Source: Nitrospirae bacterium GWB2_47_37
Lineage (GTDB): Bacteria; Nitrospirota; Thermodesulfovibrionia; Thermodesulfovibrionales; Dissulfurispiraceae
Direction: 5' to 3'
NCBI GenBank assembly: GCA_001803635.1
Contig: MHDU01000001.1
Coordinates: forward strand, 1 to 64,000
Length of the DNA: 64,000 nt
A program made the position numbers and the translations under genes. This document shows positions 24,396 to 31,870 of the stretch, one piece after another. Position 1 is the first letter of the stretch. Every line of letters begins with the position of its first letter. The notes beneath the pieces were generated by a model, which did not search any database, was not told the origin of the DNA, and saw only the letters and a program-made list of their open reading frames with translations.

Positions 24396-24446
24396 ATTAT
24401 ACCCGACAACCCGCGCATTGACAATGGTTCTCCGCCAATTTATTAT
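24396..24446. promoter_or_regulatory. Back-to-back divergent promoters sharing one -35 box
   Basis: TTGACAA at 24418-24424 serves both strands. Plus: TTGACA (24418-24423), 17 bp, TATTAT (24441-24446), 8 bp to the hisC ATG. Minus: TTGTCA (24419-24424), 17 bp, TATAAT (24396-24401), 8 bp to the phosphatase ATG. Neither gene has a Shine-Dalgarno, so both mRNAs should be leaderless, and the two polymerases cannot bind at once. Confidence 0.76.
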
Positions 24447-24454
24447 AAAGGGCG

Positions 24455-25510
24455 ATGAAAACCATAGACTTTACAAAACTCGCGAGACGAAATATACGCT
24501 CGCTCAAGCCGTATGAGGCAAAGGAAATACCGTGCAAAGTGAAACTTGATGCCAATGAAAGCCCGTATTCGCTCCCTGAAAATATTTTCATGAAGAAAAA
24601 TATTTTCAGGAGCCTTAACCGCTATCCCGACCCCGATGCAAAGGAGTTGAAAAAAACCGTCGCAAAAAATTTCAAGGTAAACATTGGAAACATACTTTTA
24701 GGCAACGGTTCGGATGAATTGATCTATTACCTGATAACCGCATTCGAAGGGCCTGTGCTGTATCCCGTCCCCACGTTCTCGATGTACGGGATAATTTCGA
24801 AGGCGTCTGGCGAGAAGGCTATCGGAATTCCGTTGGATAAAGACTTCGATCTCGATACGGACAAAATGCTTGCGGCCGTAAAAAAATATAATCCCAAGCT
24901 TGTATTCCTGAGTTCACCGAACAATCCGACAGGCAACTGCTTTTCCGCAGACAGGATATTGAAAATTATCGAAGCATCAAAAGGCATAGTTGTTGTTGAC
25001 GAGGCGTACCAGCCCTTTTCGAGCGAAAAAGGTTTTCTGCCGTTATTAGGGGATTATAAAAACTTAGCAATTCTGAGGACACTGAGCAAAATAGGTTTCG
25101 CTGCCCTGAGAGTAGGATTTTTAATCGGCGATCCGGGCATGATTAAAGAGGTCAATAAAGTGAGGCTTCCGTTCAATCTTAATTCTGCATCCCAGGCCTT
25201 GGCATTAGAGGCATTCAAGCGGAAAAAAATCGTGAATTCCCAAATAAAAAACATCACGTCGGAGAGGGAAAGGCTTTTAGAGGAATTGGATAATATCGGC
25301 GGCATATCGCCCTATCCGTCGGAAGCCAACTTCATACTGTTCAGGGCAAAAAACGCAAATATCGTATATCATAGATTGATAAAAGAAGGCGTGCTTATAA
25401 GAAATCTCGGCAAGGCCATAAAGGACGCACTGAGGGTAACGATTGGGACACCGGAAGAGAACGGTTTTTTTATAACGGCATTAAGAAAATCTGTCGGAGG
25501 AAAGAAATGA
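24455..25510 (+). CDS. hisC: Histidinol-phosphate aminotransferase
   Basis: 351 residues, PLP fold-type I. Hallmarks: [49 protein letters not shown], and [18 protein letters not shown] holding the Schiff-base Lys. It converts imidazole-acetol phosphate to histidinol phosphate. It overlaps hisB by 4 bp (ATGA), so translation is coupled. The start codon follows a near-consensus promoter at leaderless distance. Confidence 0.94.
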   Translation: MKTIDFTKLARRNIRSLKPYEAKEIPCKVKLDANESPYSLPENIFMKKNIFRSLNRYPDPDAKELKKTVAKNFKVNIGNILLGNGSDELIYYLITAFEGPVLYPVPTFSMYGIISKASGEKAIGIPLDKDFDLDTDKMLAAVKKYNPKLVFLSSPNNPTGNCFSADRILKIIEASKGIVVVDEAYQPFSSEKGFLPLLGDYKNLAILRTLSKIGFAALRVGFLIGDPGMIKEVNKVRLPFNLNSASQALALEAFKRKKIVNSQIKNITSERERLLEELDNIGGISPYPSEANFILFRAKNANIVYHRLIKEGVLIRNLGKAIKDALRVTIGTPEENGFFITALRKSVGGKK

Positions 25511-26094
25511 GGAAGGCCAAAATTGAAAGAAAGACAAAAGAGACAACCATCGTCGCTGAAATAAACCTCGACGGAAATGGAAAATACTCGATAAACACAT
25601 CCATACCTTTCCTCGACCACATGCTCTCTTTGATGTGCAAACACGGGCTTTTCGACACGAAACTCAAGGCAAAGGGAGACATCGAGATCGACGACCATCA
25701 CACCGTTGAAGACGTGGGCATAGTCCTCGGCAAGGCTATAAAACAGGCGCTCGGAGATATGAAAAGCATTTCGAGATACGGACAGGCATCTGTGCCCATG
25801 GATGAGGCGCTCGCGACGGTCAGCGTAGATATAAGCGGCAGGCCGTATCTTGTCTATAAAGCGGAATTCCCAAAGAAAAGCAAATTAAAGGATTTCGATC
25901 CCGACCTTATAGAGGATTTCCTGCACGCCTTTGTGAGCAACTGCGGCATTACGCTGCATGTGAACGTCCTTTACGGCAGGAATACGCACCATATAATCGA
26001 AGCAGTATTCAAGGGAATCGGAAGGGCATTACGGCAGGCGGTAACGATTGATCCCAGAGTGAAGGGACTGCCGACTACTAAAGGGAAACTGTAG
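25507..26094 (+). CDS. hisB: Imidazoleglycerol-phosphate dehydratase
   Basis: 195 residues, the monofunctional form. Metal-site motifs [27 protein letters not shown] and the second repeat [27 protein letters not shown] in two segments are complete. The C-terminal end [14 protein letters not shown] is normal. No N-terminal HAD phosphatase domain is present, unlike E. coli HisB. It forms an operon with hisC and converges with the AsmA-like gene, 8 bp away. Confidence 0.97.
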   Translation: MRKAKIERKTKETTIVAEINLDGNGKYSINTSIPFLDHMLSLMCKHGLFDTKLKAKGDIEIDDHHTVEDVGIVLGKAIKQALGDMKSISRYGQASVPMDEALATVSVDISGRPYLVYKAEFPKKSKLKDFDPDLIEDFLHAFVSNCGITLHVNVLYGRNTHHIIEAVFKGIGRALRQAVTIDPRVKGLPTTKGKL

Positions 26095-26102
26095 GCTAAC
26101 TT

Positions 26103-27095
26103 TTACTTTATCGCCGGCAACAGTCCGCCGATACCCGTTAACACGTCTTCGACCGGCGAGGTAATAGCCCTTCCAAGCTCGTCGAATACTTTCTTTTTGA
26201 ACGCTTCCTTCAGGTTATTCTGAAGATTGTTCCATTTGCCCCAGACATGAAAACCGACCTCTACCGTATCTTTCTTCTTTATTAAATCTATGACGAGGGG
26301 CGCGGATACCCCCATCAAAACGCCTTTTGTCTCTATATCCATATTCCTGATTTTAAGCACGGAAGGGGCCTTTACATATCCTCTATCGACGCTGAAGTTC
26401 GAATCGAGATTAAGCCTTCCTTTTTTAACCTTCACGTCGCCTTTCATGTACGGTTTTAATAAGGTCATATCCATATCCTTTATGGATAAATTGCCGGTAA
26501 AAGCCGCGTCGAATATATTCCCTTCGGATTTTATAGCCGCGCTCCCGTTATTAGGCAGTTTTGCCGAGGCGTCAATGGCTGTTTTGCCGGGCCGTAAAAT
26601 AGACTGACTGCTTTTCGCCTCGATGCGGACATTTGTGAGATCGATATTGAAACCCTTAATATCGTCCTTAAAAAGTATAGTCCCGTTGTTCACTTTTATG
26701 GTCTTTACTATAAACTCGACCGCTTGTTTTTTATCTTCTTTCTTTTTGAAGACAGGCAAAAGCCATTTGCCGTTCTTGGTCTTTCTAAGGGCGAGGATTG
26801 GAGAGTCCATTTCTATCTCTTTAATATCGAGCTTTTTCCTTAAGAGACTCCAAAAATACGGCCTTATCGTAATTTTTTTTACTGTGAGGAAGTCGGAACC
26901 TTCAGGAGTTTTAACACCGATATCGTCGGCGACTACGGCAGTCCATCCTATCTTCAGATGTCCGACCGAAACATCCGGGCCGAGCGCCGCGCCTATTTTC
27001 TCCTTAACGAAAGAGTCGAGAGGGAAAAACAATATGAGTCCAGCTATCGATAAGACGAGTATTAACGCAAGCCCGATTATAACCTTTTTCAACAT
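26103..27095 (-). CDS. AsmA/DUF748-like membrane-anchored protein
   Basis: 330 residues. An N-terminal membrane anchor (VIIGLALILVLSIAGLILFF) is followed by repetitive beta-strand sequence with VGHLKIGW, DIKEIEMDSPILALRKTKNGKW and ITIRPYF, the pattern of AsmA and DUF748 proteins, which bridge or service the periplasm and outer membrane lipids. Family membership is by pattern, the function is not known. It is convergent with hisB and divergent from the M50 protease gene. A possible TTGATA/TTTATA promoter lies directly before its ATG. Confidence 0.77.
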   Translation of the reverse strand: MLKKVIIGLALILVLSIAGLILFFPLDSFVKEKIGAALGPDVSVGHLKIGWTAVVADDIGVKTPEGSDFLTVKKITIRPYFWSLLRKKLDIKEIEMDSPILALRKTKNGKWLLPVFKKKEDKKQAVEFIVKTIKVNNGTILFKDDIKGFNIDLTNVRIEAKSSQSILRPGKTAIDASAKLPNNGSAAIKSEGNIFDAAFTGNLSIKDMDMTLLKPYMKGDVKVKKGRLNLDSNFSVDRGYVKAPSVLKIRNMDIETKGVLMGVSAPLVIDLIKKKDTVEVGFHVWGKWNNLQNNLKEAFKKKVFDELGRAITSPVEDVLTGIGGLLPAIK

Positions 27096-27138
27096 GCTAT
27101 ATAAAAACAGATTTCCATGATATTATCAAGGCAAACAG

Positions 27139-27147
27139 TGGTATAAT
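27139..27147 (+). promoter_or_regulatory. Extended -10 promoter of the M50 protease gene
   Basis: TGG plus TATAAT (27142-27147) forms an extended -10 box; 7 bp then separate it from the ATG. No convincing -35 box or ribosome binding site is visible. Confidence 0.5.
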
Positions 27148-27154
27148 ACCCTTT

Positions 27155-28270
27155 ATGAACATGTCGCTCCAGACAGGCTCCCTGAAAATAGCGACGATCA
27201 TGGGAATACCCATAAGGGTTCACTTCTCATGGCTCATTATCTTCGGGCTCATAACATGGTCTTTATCCACGTTCTATTTCCCGAAGGCCGCGCCCCAGCT
27301 GCCTGTCTCGGCCTATTGGATAAACGGGGCGGTAGCGGCGCTGCTGCTCTTTGCATCGGTCGCCTTCCATGAACTTTCTCATTCATTTGTAGCCCTTAAA
27401 TATAACCTTCCCATCATCAACATAACGCTGTTCATCTTTGGAGGAGTAGCGCAGATGAAGGGCGAGCCTCCGCACCCGAAGGCCGAATTAAGAATAGCTA
27501 TTGCAGGGCCTTTGTCGAGCTTTTTCCTGTCGCTGATTTTTGCCGCGGCCTATAATGTAGCAGACGCGCAGGTTACAAAAGCCCTGTTTCTGTATCTCGC
27601 GCAACTGAACTTCATCCTCGGAGCGTTTAATTTAATACCCGGTTTCCCTATGGACGGGGGGAGAGTCGTAAGGGCGTTCCTGTGGAAAAAAACAAACGAC
27701 TTCTTTTACGCGACTCGCAGGGCGGCGAATTACGGGCAGAAGATCGCGATGTTCTTTATAATCTTCGGAATATTTTCCATATTTACCGGATTTCCGGGAG
27801 GCCTATGGCTGATGCTCATTGGCTGGTTCCTTTATTCCGCGGCGCAGTCAAGCTATCAGCAGGTAAGCCTTCAGGAAACGCTCAACGGTATTAAAGTGCG
27901 GAATATAATGGTAAAAGACATTGTAACTATGTCATCAAGTCTGACAATAGACGCCGCCGTCAACGACTATTTCCTGAAATACGGATACGGCGGATTTCCT
28001 GTAATGGATGACGGCTCTTTCCTCGGCTTCGTGACGCTGAGAGAAATAAAGGACGTTCCAAAAGAAAAATGGACGGATGTAAAAGTGTCCGGAATATTTA
28101 TACCGCACGACAAAAGGTGGGAGGTCTCGGAAGAAGACGGGGCTATGAAGGCGCTTGAATTAATGATCGGCGAAGACAAGGGAAGGCTGGTAGTCAAGGA
28201 TAAAGGCCGGATAATCGGACTTATTACGAGAAACGGTATAGCGCGGTATATCCAGATTATGAGCAGGTAA
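27155..28270 (+). CDS. Site-2 protease family (M50) membrane metalloprotease with CBS pair
   Basis: 371 residues. HELSH (H72, E73, H76) and NLIPGFPMDGGR are the zinc site inside a multi-pass membrane domain (about residues 1-225). Two CBS repeats follow (VRNIMVKDIVTMSSSLTID, KVSGIFIPHDKRWEVSEEDG), which may sense adenosine nucleotides. The family cleaves membrane-bound substrates; the target here is unknown. ATG at 27155 or 27161 is possible, neither with a ribosome binding site. thyX follows 18 bp later and is probably co-transcribed. Confidence 0.92.
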   Translation: MNMSLQTGSLKIATIMGIPIRVHFSWLIIFGLITWSLSTFYFPKAAPQLPVSAYWINGAVAALLLFASVAFHELSHSFVALKYNLPIINITLFIFGGVAQMKGEPPHPKAELRIAIAGPLSSFFLSLIFAAAYNVADAQVTKALFLYLAQLNFILGAFNLIPGFPMDGGRVVRAFLWKKTNDFFYATRRAANYGQKIAMFFIIFGIFSIFTGFPGGLWLMLIGWFLYSAAQSSYQQVSLQETLNGIKVRNIMVKDIVTMSSSLTIDAAVNDYFLKYGYGGFPVMDDGSFLGFVTLREIKDVPKEKWTDVKVSGIFIPHDKRWEVSEEDGAMKALELMIGEDKGRLVVKDKGRIIGLITRNGIARYIQIMSR

Positions 28271-28288
28271 TACGAAAGGAGATACAAG

Positions 28289-29014
28289 ATGTCTGAGGCA
28301 AAACTAAAGGTTATTTTATTAAAACATACGCCGAATCCTGAAGAGACGGTCGCGATGGCGGCAAAGCTCTGCTACAGCCCTTCGGATATCGGATCGTTAA
28401 AAGAAAAAATCGAGGCAAAAGACCAGAAGGTATTTGTCGAAAAGCTCATGAAGATGGGGCATATGAGCCCGATCGAACACTCGTCGTTCACTTTTGCTAT
28501 TGAAGGCATATCGAGGGCGTGCTCGCACCAACTCGTAAGGCACAGGCTTGCGTCATACTCCCAGCAGTCTCAAAGGTATGTAAGCGAAGAAACGGGTTTT
28601 GATTATGTAATTCCCCCGGTAATCAAAGAGGACAAAGAACTCAGCAAATACTTCAAATCGTTCATGGCAGAGGCTCAGAAGGCGTATAATCATATCGTAA
28701 AGAGCCTTAATGAAAAAGGGATTAAAGGAGAATCGGCAAATCAGGATGCCCGTTTTGTGCTGCCCAACGCGGCAGAGACAAAGATAATAGTAACGATGAA
28801 CGCACGGGAACTTCTGCACTTCTTCAAGCAGCGGTGCTGCAACCGAGCGCAGTGGGAGATAAGAAAGATGGCGGAAGAGATGCTGAAACTCGTGAAGAAG
28901 GCGTCTCCTGTAATATTCGAAAAAGCGGGCCCCGGCTGCCTCTACGCCCCCTGCCCCGAGGGTGAATACACCTGCGGAAAGATAAAGGAGGTAAGAAAAA
29001 AATATGCTCGATGA
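28289..29014 (+). CDS. thyX: Flavin-dependent thymidylate synthase
   Basis: 241 residues. The ThyX signature RHRLASYSQQSQRY near residue 84 binds FAD and dUMP; SPIEHSSFTFAIEG and LPNAAETKIIVTMNAREL also fit. It makes dTMP from dUMP using methylenetetrahydrofolate and FADH2, and replaces ThyA in many anaerobes. The C-terminal Cys-rich tail (GCLYAPCPEGEYTCGK) is common in this subgroup. It has an AAAGGAGA site and overlaps the next gene by 11 bp. Confidence 0.97.
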   Translation: MSEAKLKVILLKHTPNPEETVAMAAKLCYSPSDIGSLKEKIEAKDQKVFVEKLMKMGHMSPIEHSSFTFAIEGISRACSHQLVRHRLASYSQQSQRYVSEETGFDYVIPPVIKEDKELSKYFKSFMAEAQKAYNHIVKSLNEKGIKGESANQDARFVLPNAAETKIIVTMNARELLHFFKQRCCNRAQWEIRKMAEEMLKLVKKASPVIFEKAGPGCLYAPCPEGEYTCGKIKEVRKKYAR

Positions 29015-30233
29015 AAAACAAAAACTTTTCCAGATAATAGATCTGGGACATGAAATCGCGCAGGTCAAAGACGTGGATATCCTTCTCGAAAGGATCTTGA
29101 CCATAGCGCGTCAATTCGTAAACGCCGACGCGGGCTCCATTTATATCAAAGAAGACAACCGCCTCAAATTCAGCTATACCCAGAACGACACATTACAGAA
29201 CAAGCTTCCTACAGGACACAAGCTTATCTATTCCACATTTTCGATACCCGTAAACAACGAATCGATATCGGGTTACGTAGCGGGCAACGGAACTATGCTT
29301 AACATCGAGGACGTGTACAAAATTCCCGACAATGTCCCGTATTCATTCAATAAAGGATACGATGAAATAAGCGGCTACCGCACAAAATCAATGCTCACGT
29401 TCCCGATGACAACAACCCGGGATCAGGTAATAGGCGTTCTCCAGCTTATTAACGCGAAGGACAGAGACGGCAATATCCTGTCATTTGTAAAGGAAGACGA
29501 GCCCTTTGTAAAACACTTCGCCAACAACGCCGCAATAGCTATCGAGAGGGCACAGTTGACGAGGGCTATTATCCTGAGAATGATAAAAATGGCGGAACTT
29601 CGCGACCCCAAAGAGACAGGGGCGCATGTAAACCGTGTCGCCGCTTATTCCATAGAGATCTATGAGAAATGGGCGCTGGGCCGCGGCATTCCGGTCGACG
29701 AGATAGAAAAGAATAAGGATATCATGAGAATAGCCGGCATGCTGCATGACGTAGGCAAGGTAGCCATTTCGGACGTTATCCTGAAAAAACCGGGAAAACT
29801 CGATGCCGACGAATACGAGATAATGAAACAGCATACGTTCTTAGGCGCGCGGCTCTTTACTGACCAGTATTCCGATTTCGACGAGGCGTCATCCCTTGTA
29901 GCGTTAAACCACCATGAGAGATGGGACGGTAACGGATATCCGGGTTACATAAATCCCTTTACGGGCCATCCTATTGTCGGATATCAACTGAAAGAGGGCA
30001 AGGTACCCGGCAAAAAAGGAGAGGACATACCGGCCTTCGGCAGGATAGTCGCTATTGCGGACGTGTATGACGCTCTAAGCTGCAAGAGGGTATATAAAGA
30101 GCCGTGGGATGAGGACAGGGTTTTGGAGACATTGAAAAGCGAGCGAGGGAAACAATTCGACCCGGAGATGATAGACGCGTTCTTCGACAGCCTCGATATA
30201 ATCAAATCCGTCAGCAGCCGTTATCCGGAATAG
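29004..30233 (+). CDS. GAF domain-HD-GYP phosphodiesterase
   Basis: 409 residues. Residues about 20-185 are a GAF sensor domain (LERILTIARQFVNADAGSIY, IGVLQLINAKD). The HD-GYP domain has LRDPKETGAHVNRVA, MLHDVGKVAISD, HHERWDGNGYPGY (GYP present) and ADVYDALSCKR. HD-GYP enzymes degrade cyclic-di-GMP, so this is likely a ligand- or redox-tuned phosphodiesterase. The start lies inside the 3' end of thyX with its own AAAGGAGG. The 3' end is 4 bp from the convergent ATP-grasp gene. Confidence 0.95.
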   Translation: MLDEKQKLFQIIDLGHEIAQVKDVDILLERILTIARQFVNADAGSIYIKEDNRLKFSYTQNDTLQNKLPTGHKLIYSTFSIPVNNESISGYVAGNGTMLNIEDVYKIPDNVPYSFNKGYDEISGYRTKSMLTFPMTTTRDQVIGVLQLINAKDRDGNILSFVKEDEPFVKHFANNAAIAIERAQLTRAIILRMIKMAELRDPKETGAHVNRVAAYSIEIYEKWALGRGIPVDEIEKNKDIMRIAGMLHDVGKVAISDVILKKPGKLDADEYEIMKQHTFLGARLFTDQYSDFDEASSLVALNHHERWDGNGYPGYINPFTGHPIVGYQLKEGKVPGKKGEDIPAFGRIVAIADVYDALSCKRVYKEPWDEDRVLETLKSERGKQFDPEMIDAFFDSLDIIKSVSSRYPE

Positions 30234-30237
30234 GTAA

Positions 30238-30936
30238 CTAACCGGTCATCTCCATCTTGGCGTCGAGTATCATTGCCCCTTGCGGGTAAAGGGCAACCGG
30301 ATTCAAGTCAATCTCTTTAATCATATTCGTTGCCGTTATTTCCGATACCGCGATGATTATATCAGCAAGCGCATCGATATCCACAGAAGGACTTCCCCTA
30401 TATCCCTCCAGAAGCTTATAGCCCTTAACCTGCTTTATCAGCCAGAAGGCATTGTCTCTATCGAGAGGCGCAAGGCCGAAAGCCACGTCCTTGAAAAGCT
30501 CCACAAATACGCCGCCGAGCCCGAACATGACTATAGGCCCGAATTGCCTGTCTACAACGCCTCCGACAATCACCTCAAGACCTTTAGAAGCCATTTCTTC
30601 CACAAGCACGCCTTCGGCATTGTCGATCATCATCAATTCGGAAACAGCCTTATTCAGTTCGTCTTCGTTGTTTATACCGAGCCTTACTCCTTTGACGTCG
30701 CTCTTTGAGGTTATTTTCGCGGATGAGACCTTCACGGCAAGAGGATAAGTAACGGCTAATGACTGAATAAAGGCTGAAAGGTCAACATCTTTAGGAATAA
30801 ATATCCCTTTCGGCACGGGCAATCCCATATTTTTCAAGAGACCTTTGACCTCGTGCTCTACAAATACGTTTTTCCCCTTGTTTTTCAAGAAAAAATCCTT
30901 CAGGGCATCAAAAGAAAGATTGCCGGTTGCCGTCAT
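30238..30936 (-). CDS. ADP-forming acyl-CoA synthetase, ATP-grasp (beta) subunit
   Basis: 232 residues with the ATP-grasp pattern of the acetate-CoA ligase (ADP-forming) beta chain: EHEVKGLLKNMGLPVPKG, AVKVSSAKITSKSDVKGV, and EEMASKGLEVIVGGVVDRQFGP, ending with EIDLNPVALY. It would pair with a CoA-binding alpha chain. A matching alpha gene lies 7.7 kb downstream at 38597-39940 on the same strand, so the two subunits are encoded separately. The enzyme makes acetate and ATP from acetyl-CoA, or the reverse. No ribosome binding site is clear; a TATGAT box lies about 11 bp before the ATG. Confidence 0.88.
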   Translation of the reverse strand: MTATGNLSFDALKDFFLKNKGKNVFVEHEVKGLLKNMGLPVPKGIFIPKDVDLSAFIQSLAVTYPLAVKVSSAKITSKSDVKGVRLGINNEDELNKAVSELMMIDNAEGVLVEEMASKGLEVIVGGVVDRQFGPIVMFGLGGVFVELFKDVAFGLAPLDRDNAFWLIKQVKGYKLLEGYRGSPSVDIDALADIIIAVSEITATNMIKEIDLNPVALYPQGAMILDAKMEMTG

Positions 30937-31049
30937 ATATAAAGTTTATCATAACGATAAAAAAAAGACCCCACCTTTACCGCATTTTATGCTAAAATCC
31001 TTTCATAATTAAAAATCCATTCAAATCCATACATTATCGGGAGGGCACT

Positions 31050-31838
31050 ATGAAGTTTTCAGCAGTCTTGATTTCATGCATCATGTTTTTTGCGGTATCC
31101 GTTTTTGCGGCAGATCCTTCGGGGCTCGATATCATGAAAGAACAGAAGAAAAGGCACGAGGCGACGCAGGAATACGAAAAAATAAAAATGGTATTGATCG
31201 ACAGCTCCAATAACAAGGAAACACGCGATATGAAACGATACGCCAAAAAAGGCGGCGCCGGCCTTTCCAAATTTCTCGCCCGTTTTGAAGGGCCTGCGGA
31301 CATCAAAGGAACAGCGCTTCTTACATGGGAACAAAAAGGAAGGGAAGACGACCAGTGGCTTTATCTCCCCGCGTACGGACAGAAGCTCAAAAGAATAGCA
31401 GGAGGCAATAAAAAGGGATATTTCATGGGAACGGATTTCTCCTATGAAGACCTCCGGCCCGAAAAACTCGACGACCACACGTACAATGTCATAAAAAAAG
31501 AAAAGTTCGACAACAAAGACTGTTATGTCATCGAGTCGCTGCCGTCAACGGATGAGGAGAAGAGGAGTTCCGCTTACGCAAAACGTATTATGTGGGTTAC
31601 CGTCGATACCTTTGTAACCCTGAAAACAGATTTTTACGACCACAGCATGAAACTGCTTAAAACACAAACCGCCCATGACGTAAAAACAGTCAAAGGCAAC
31701 ATGATGAGGGCCGGCAAGGTATTGATGACCCATCACCAGAATAAGCACCAGACCCTCATGGGGCTTGCCGAACGCAAAATAGATGAAAACATTGACGACT
31801 CGGTATTCACCGAAAGAGCCGTCACAAGCTTTAAATAA
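31050..31838 (+). CDS. Outer-membrane lipoprotein-sorting (LolA-like) periplasmic protein
   Basis: 262 residues. Signal peptide residues 1-20 (VSVFAA cleavage). The family pattern KRYAKKGGAGLSKFLARFEGPADIKGTALLTWEQKG, seen in two parts, then DDQWLYLPAYGQKLKRI and GTDFSYEDL is that of the lipid-binding LolA-like proteins encoded beside RND exporters. It starts a three-gene cluster with an RND transporter and a porin-like protein, so it probably shuttles lipid or a hydrophobic compound in the periplasm. A GGGAGGG site precedes the ATG. Confidence 0.83.
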   Translation: MKFSAVLISCIMFFAVSVFAADPSGLDIMKEQKKRHEATQEYEKIKMVLIDSSNNKETRDMKRYAKKGGAGLSKFLARFEGPADIKGTALLTWEQKGREDDQWLYLPAYGQKLKRIAGGNKKGYFMGTDFSYEDLRPEKLDDHTYNVIKKEKFDNKDCYVIESLPSTDEEKRSSAYAKRIMWVTVDTFVTLKTDFYDHSMKLLKTQTAHDVKTVKGNMMRAGKVLMTHHQNKHQTLMGLAERKIDENIDDSVFTERAVTSFK

Positions 31839-31870
31839 TTTAAAATAAGAGCAGGGGGGGAGAACAAGCC

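Noticed and set aside
30937-31049. tRNA-like or ncRNA gene in the gap before the LolA-like gene
   Set aside because: No cloverleaf arms or T-loop consensus; the gap is AT-rich promoter sequence.
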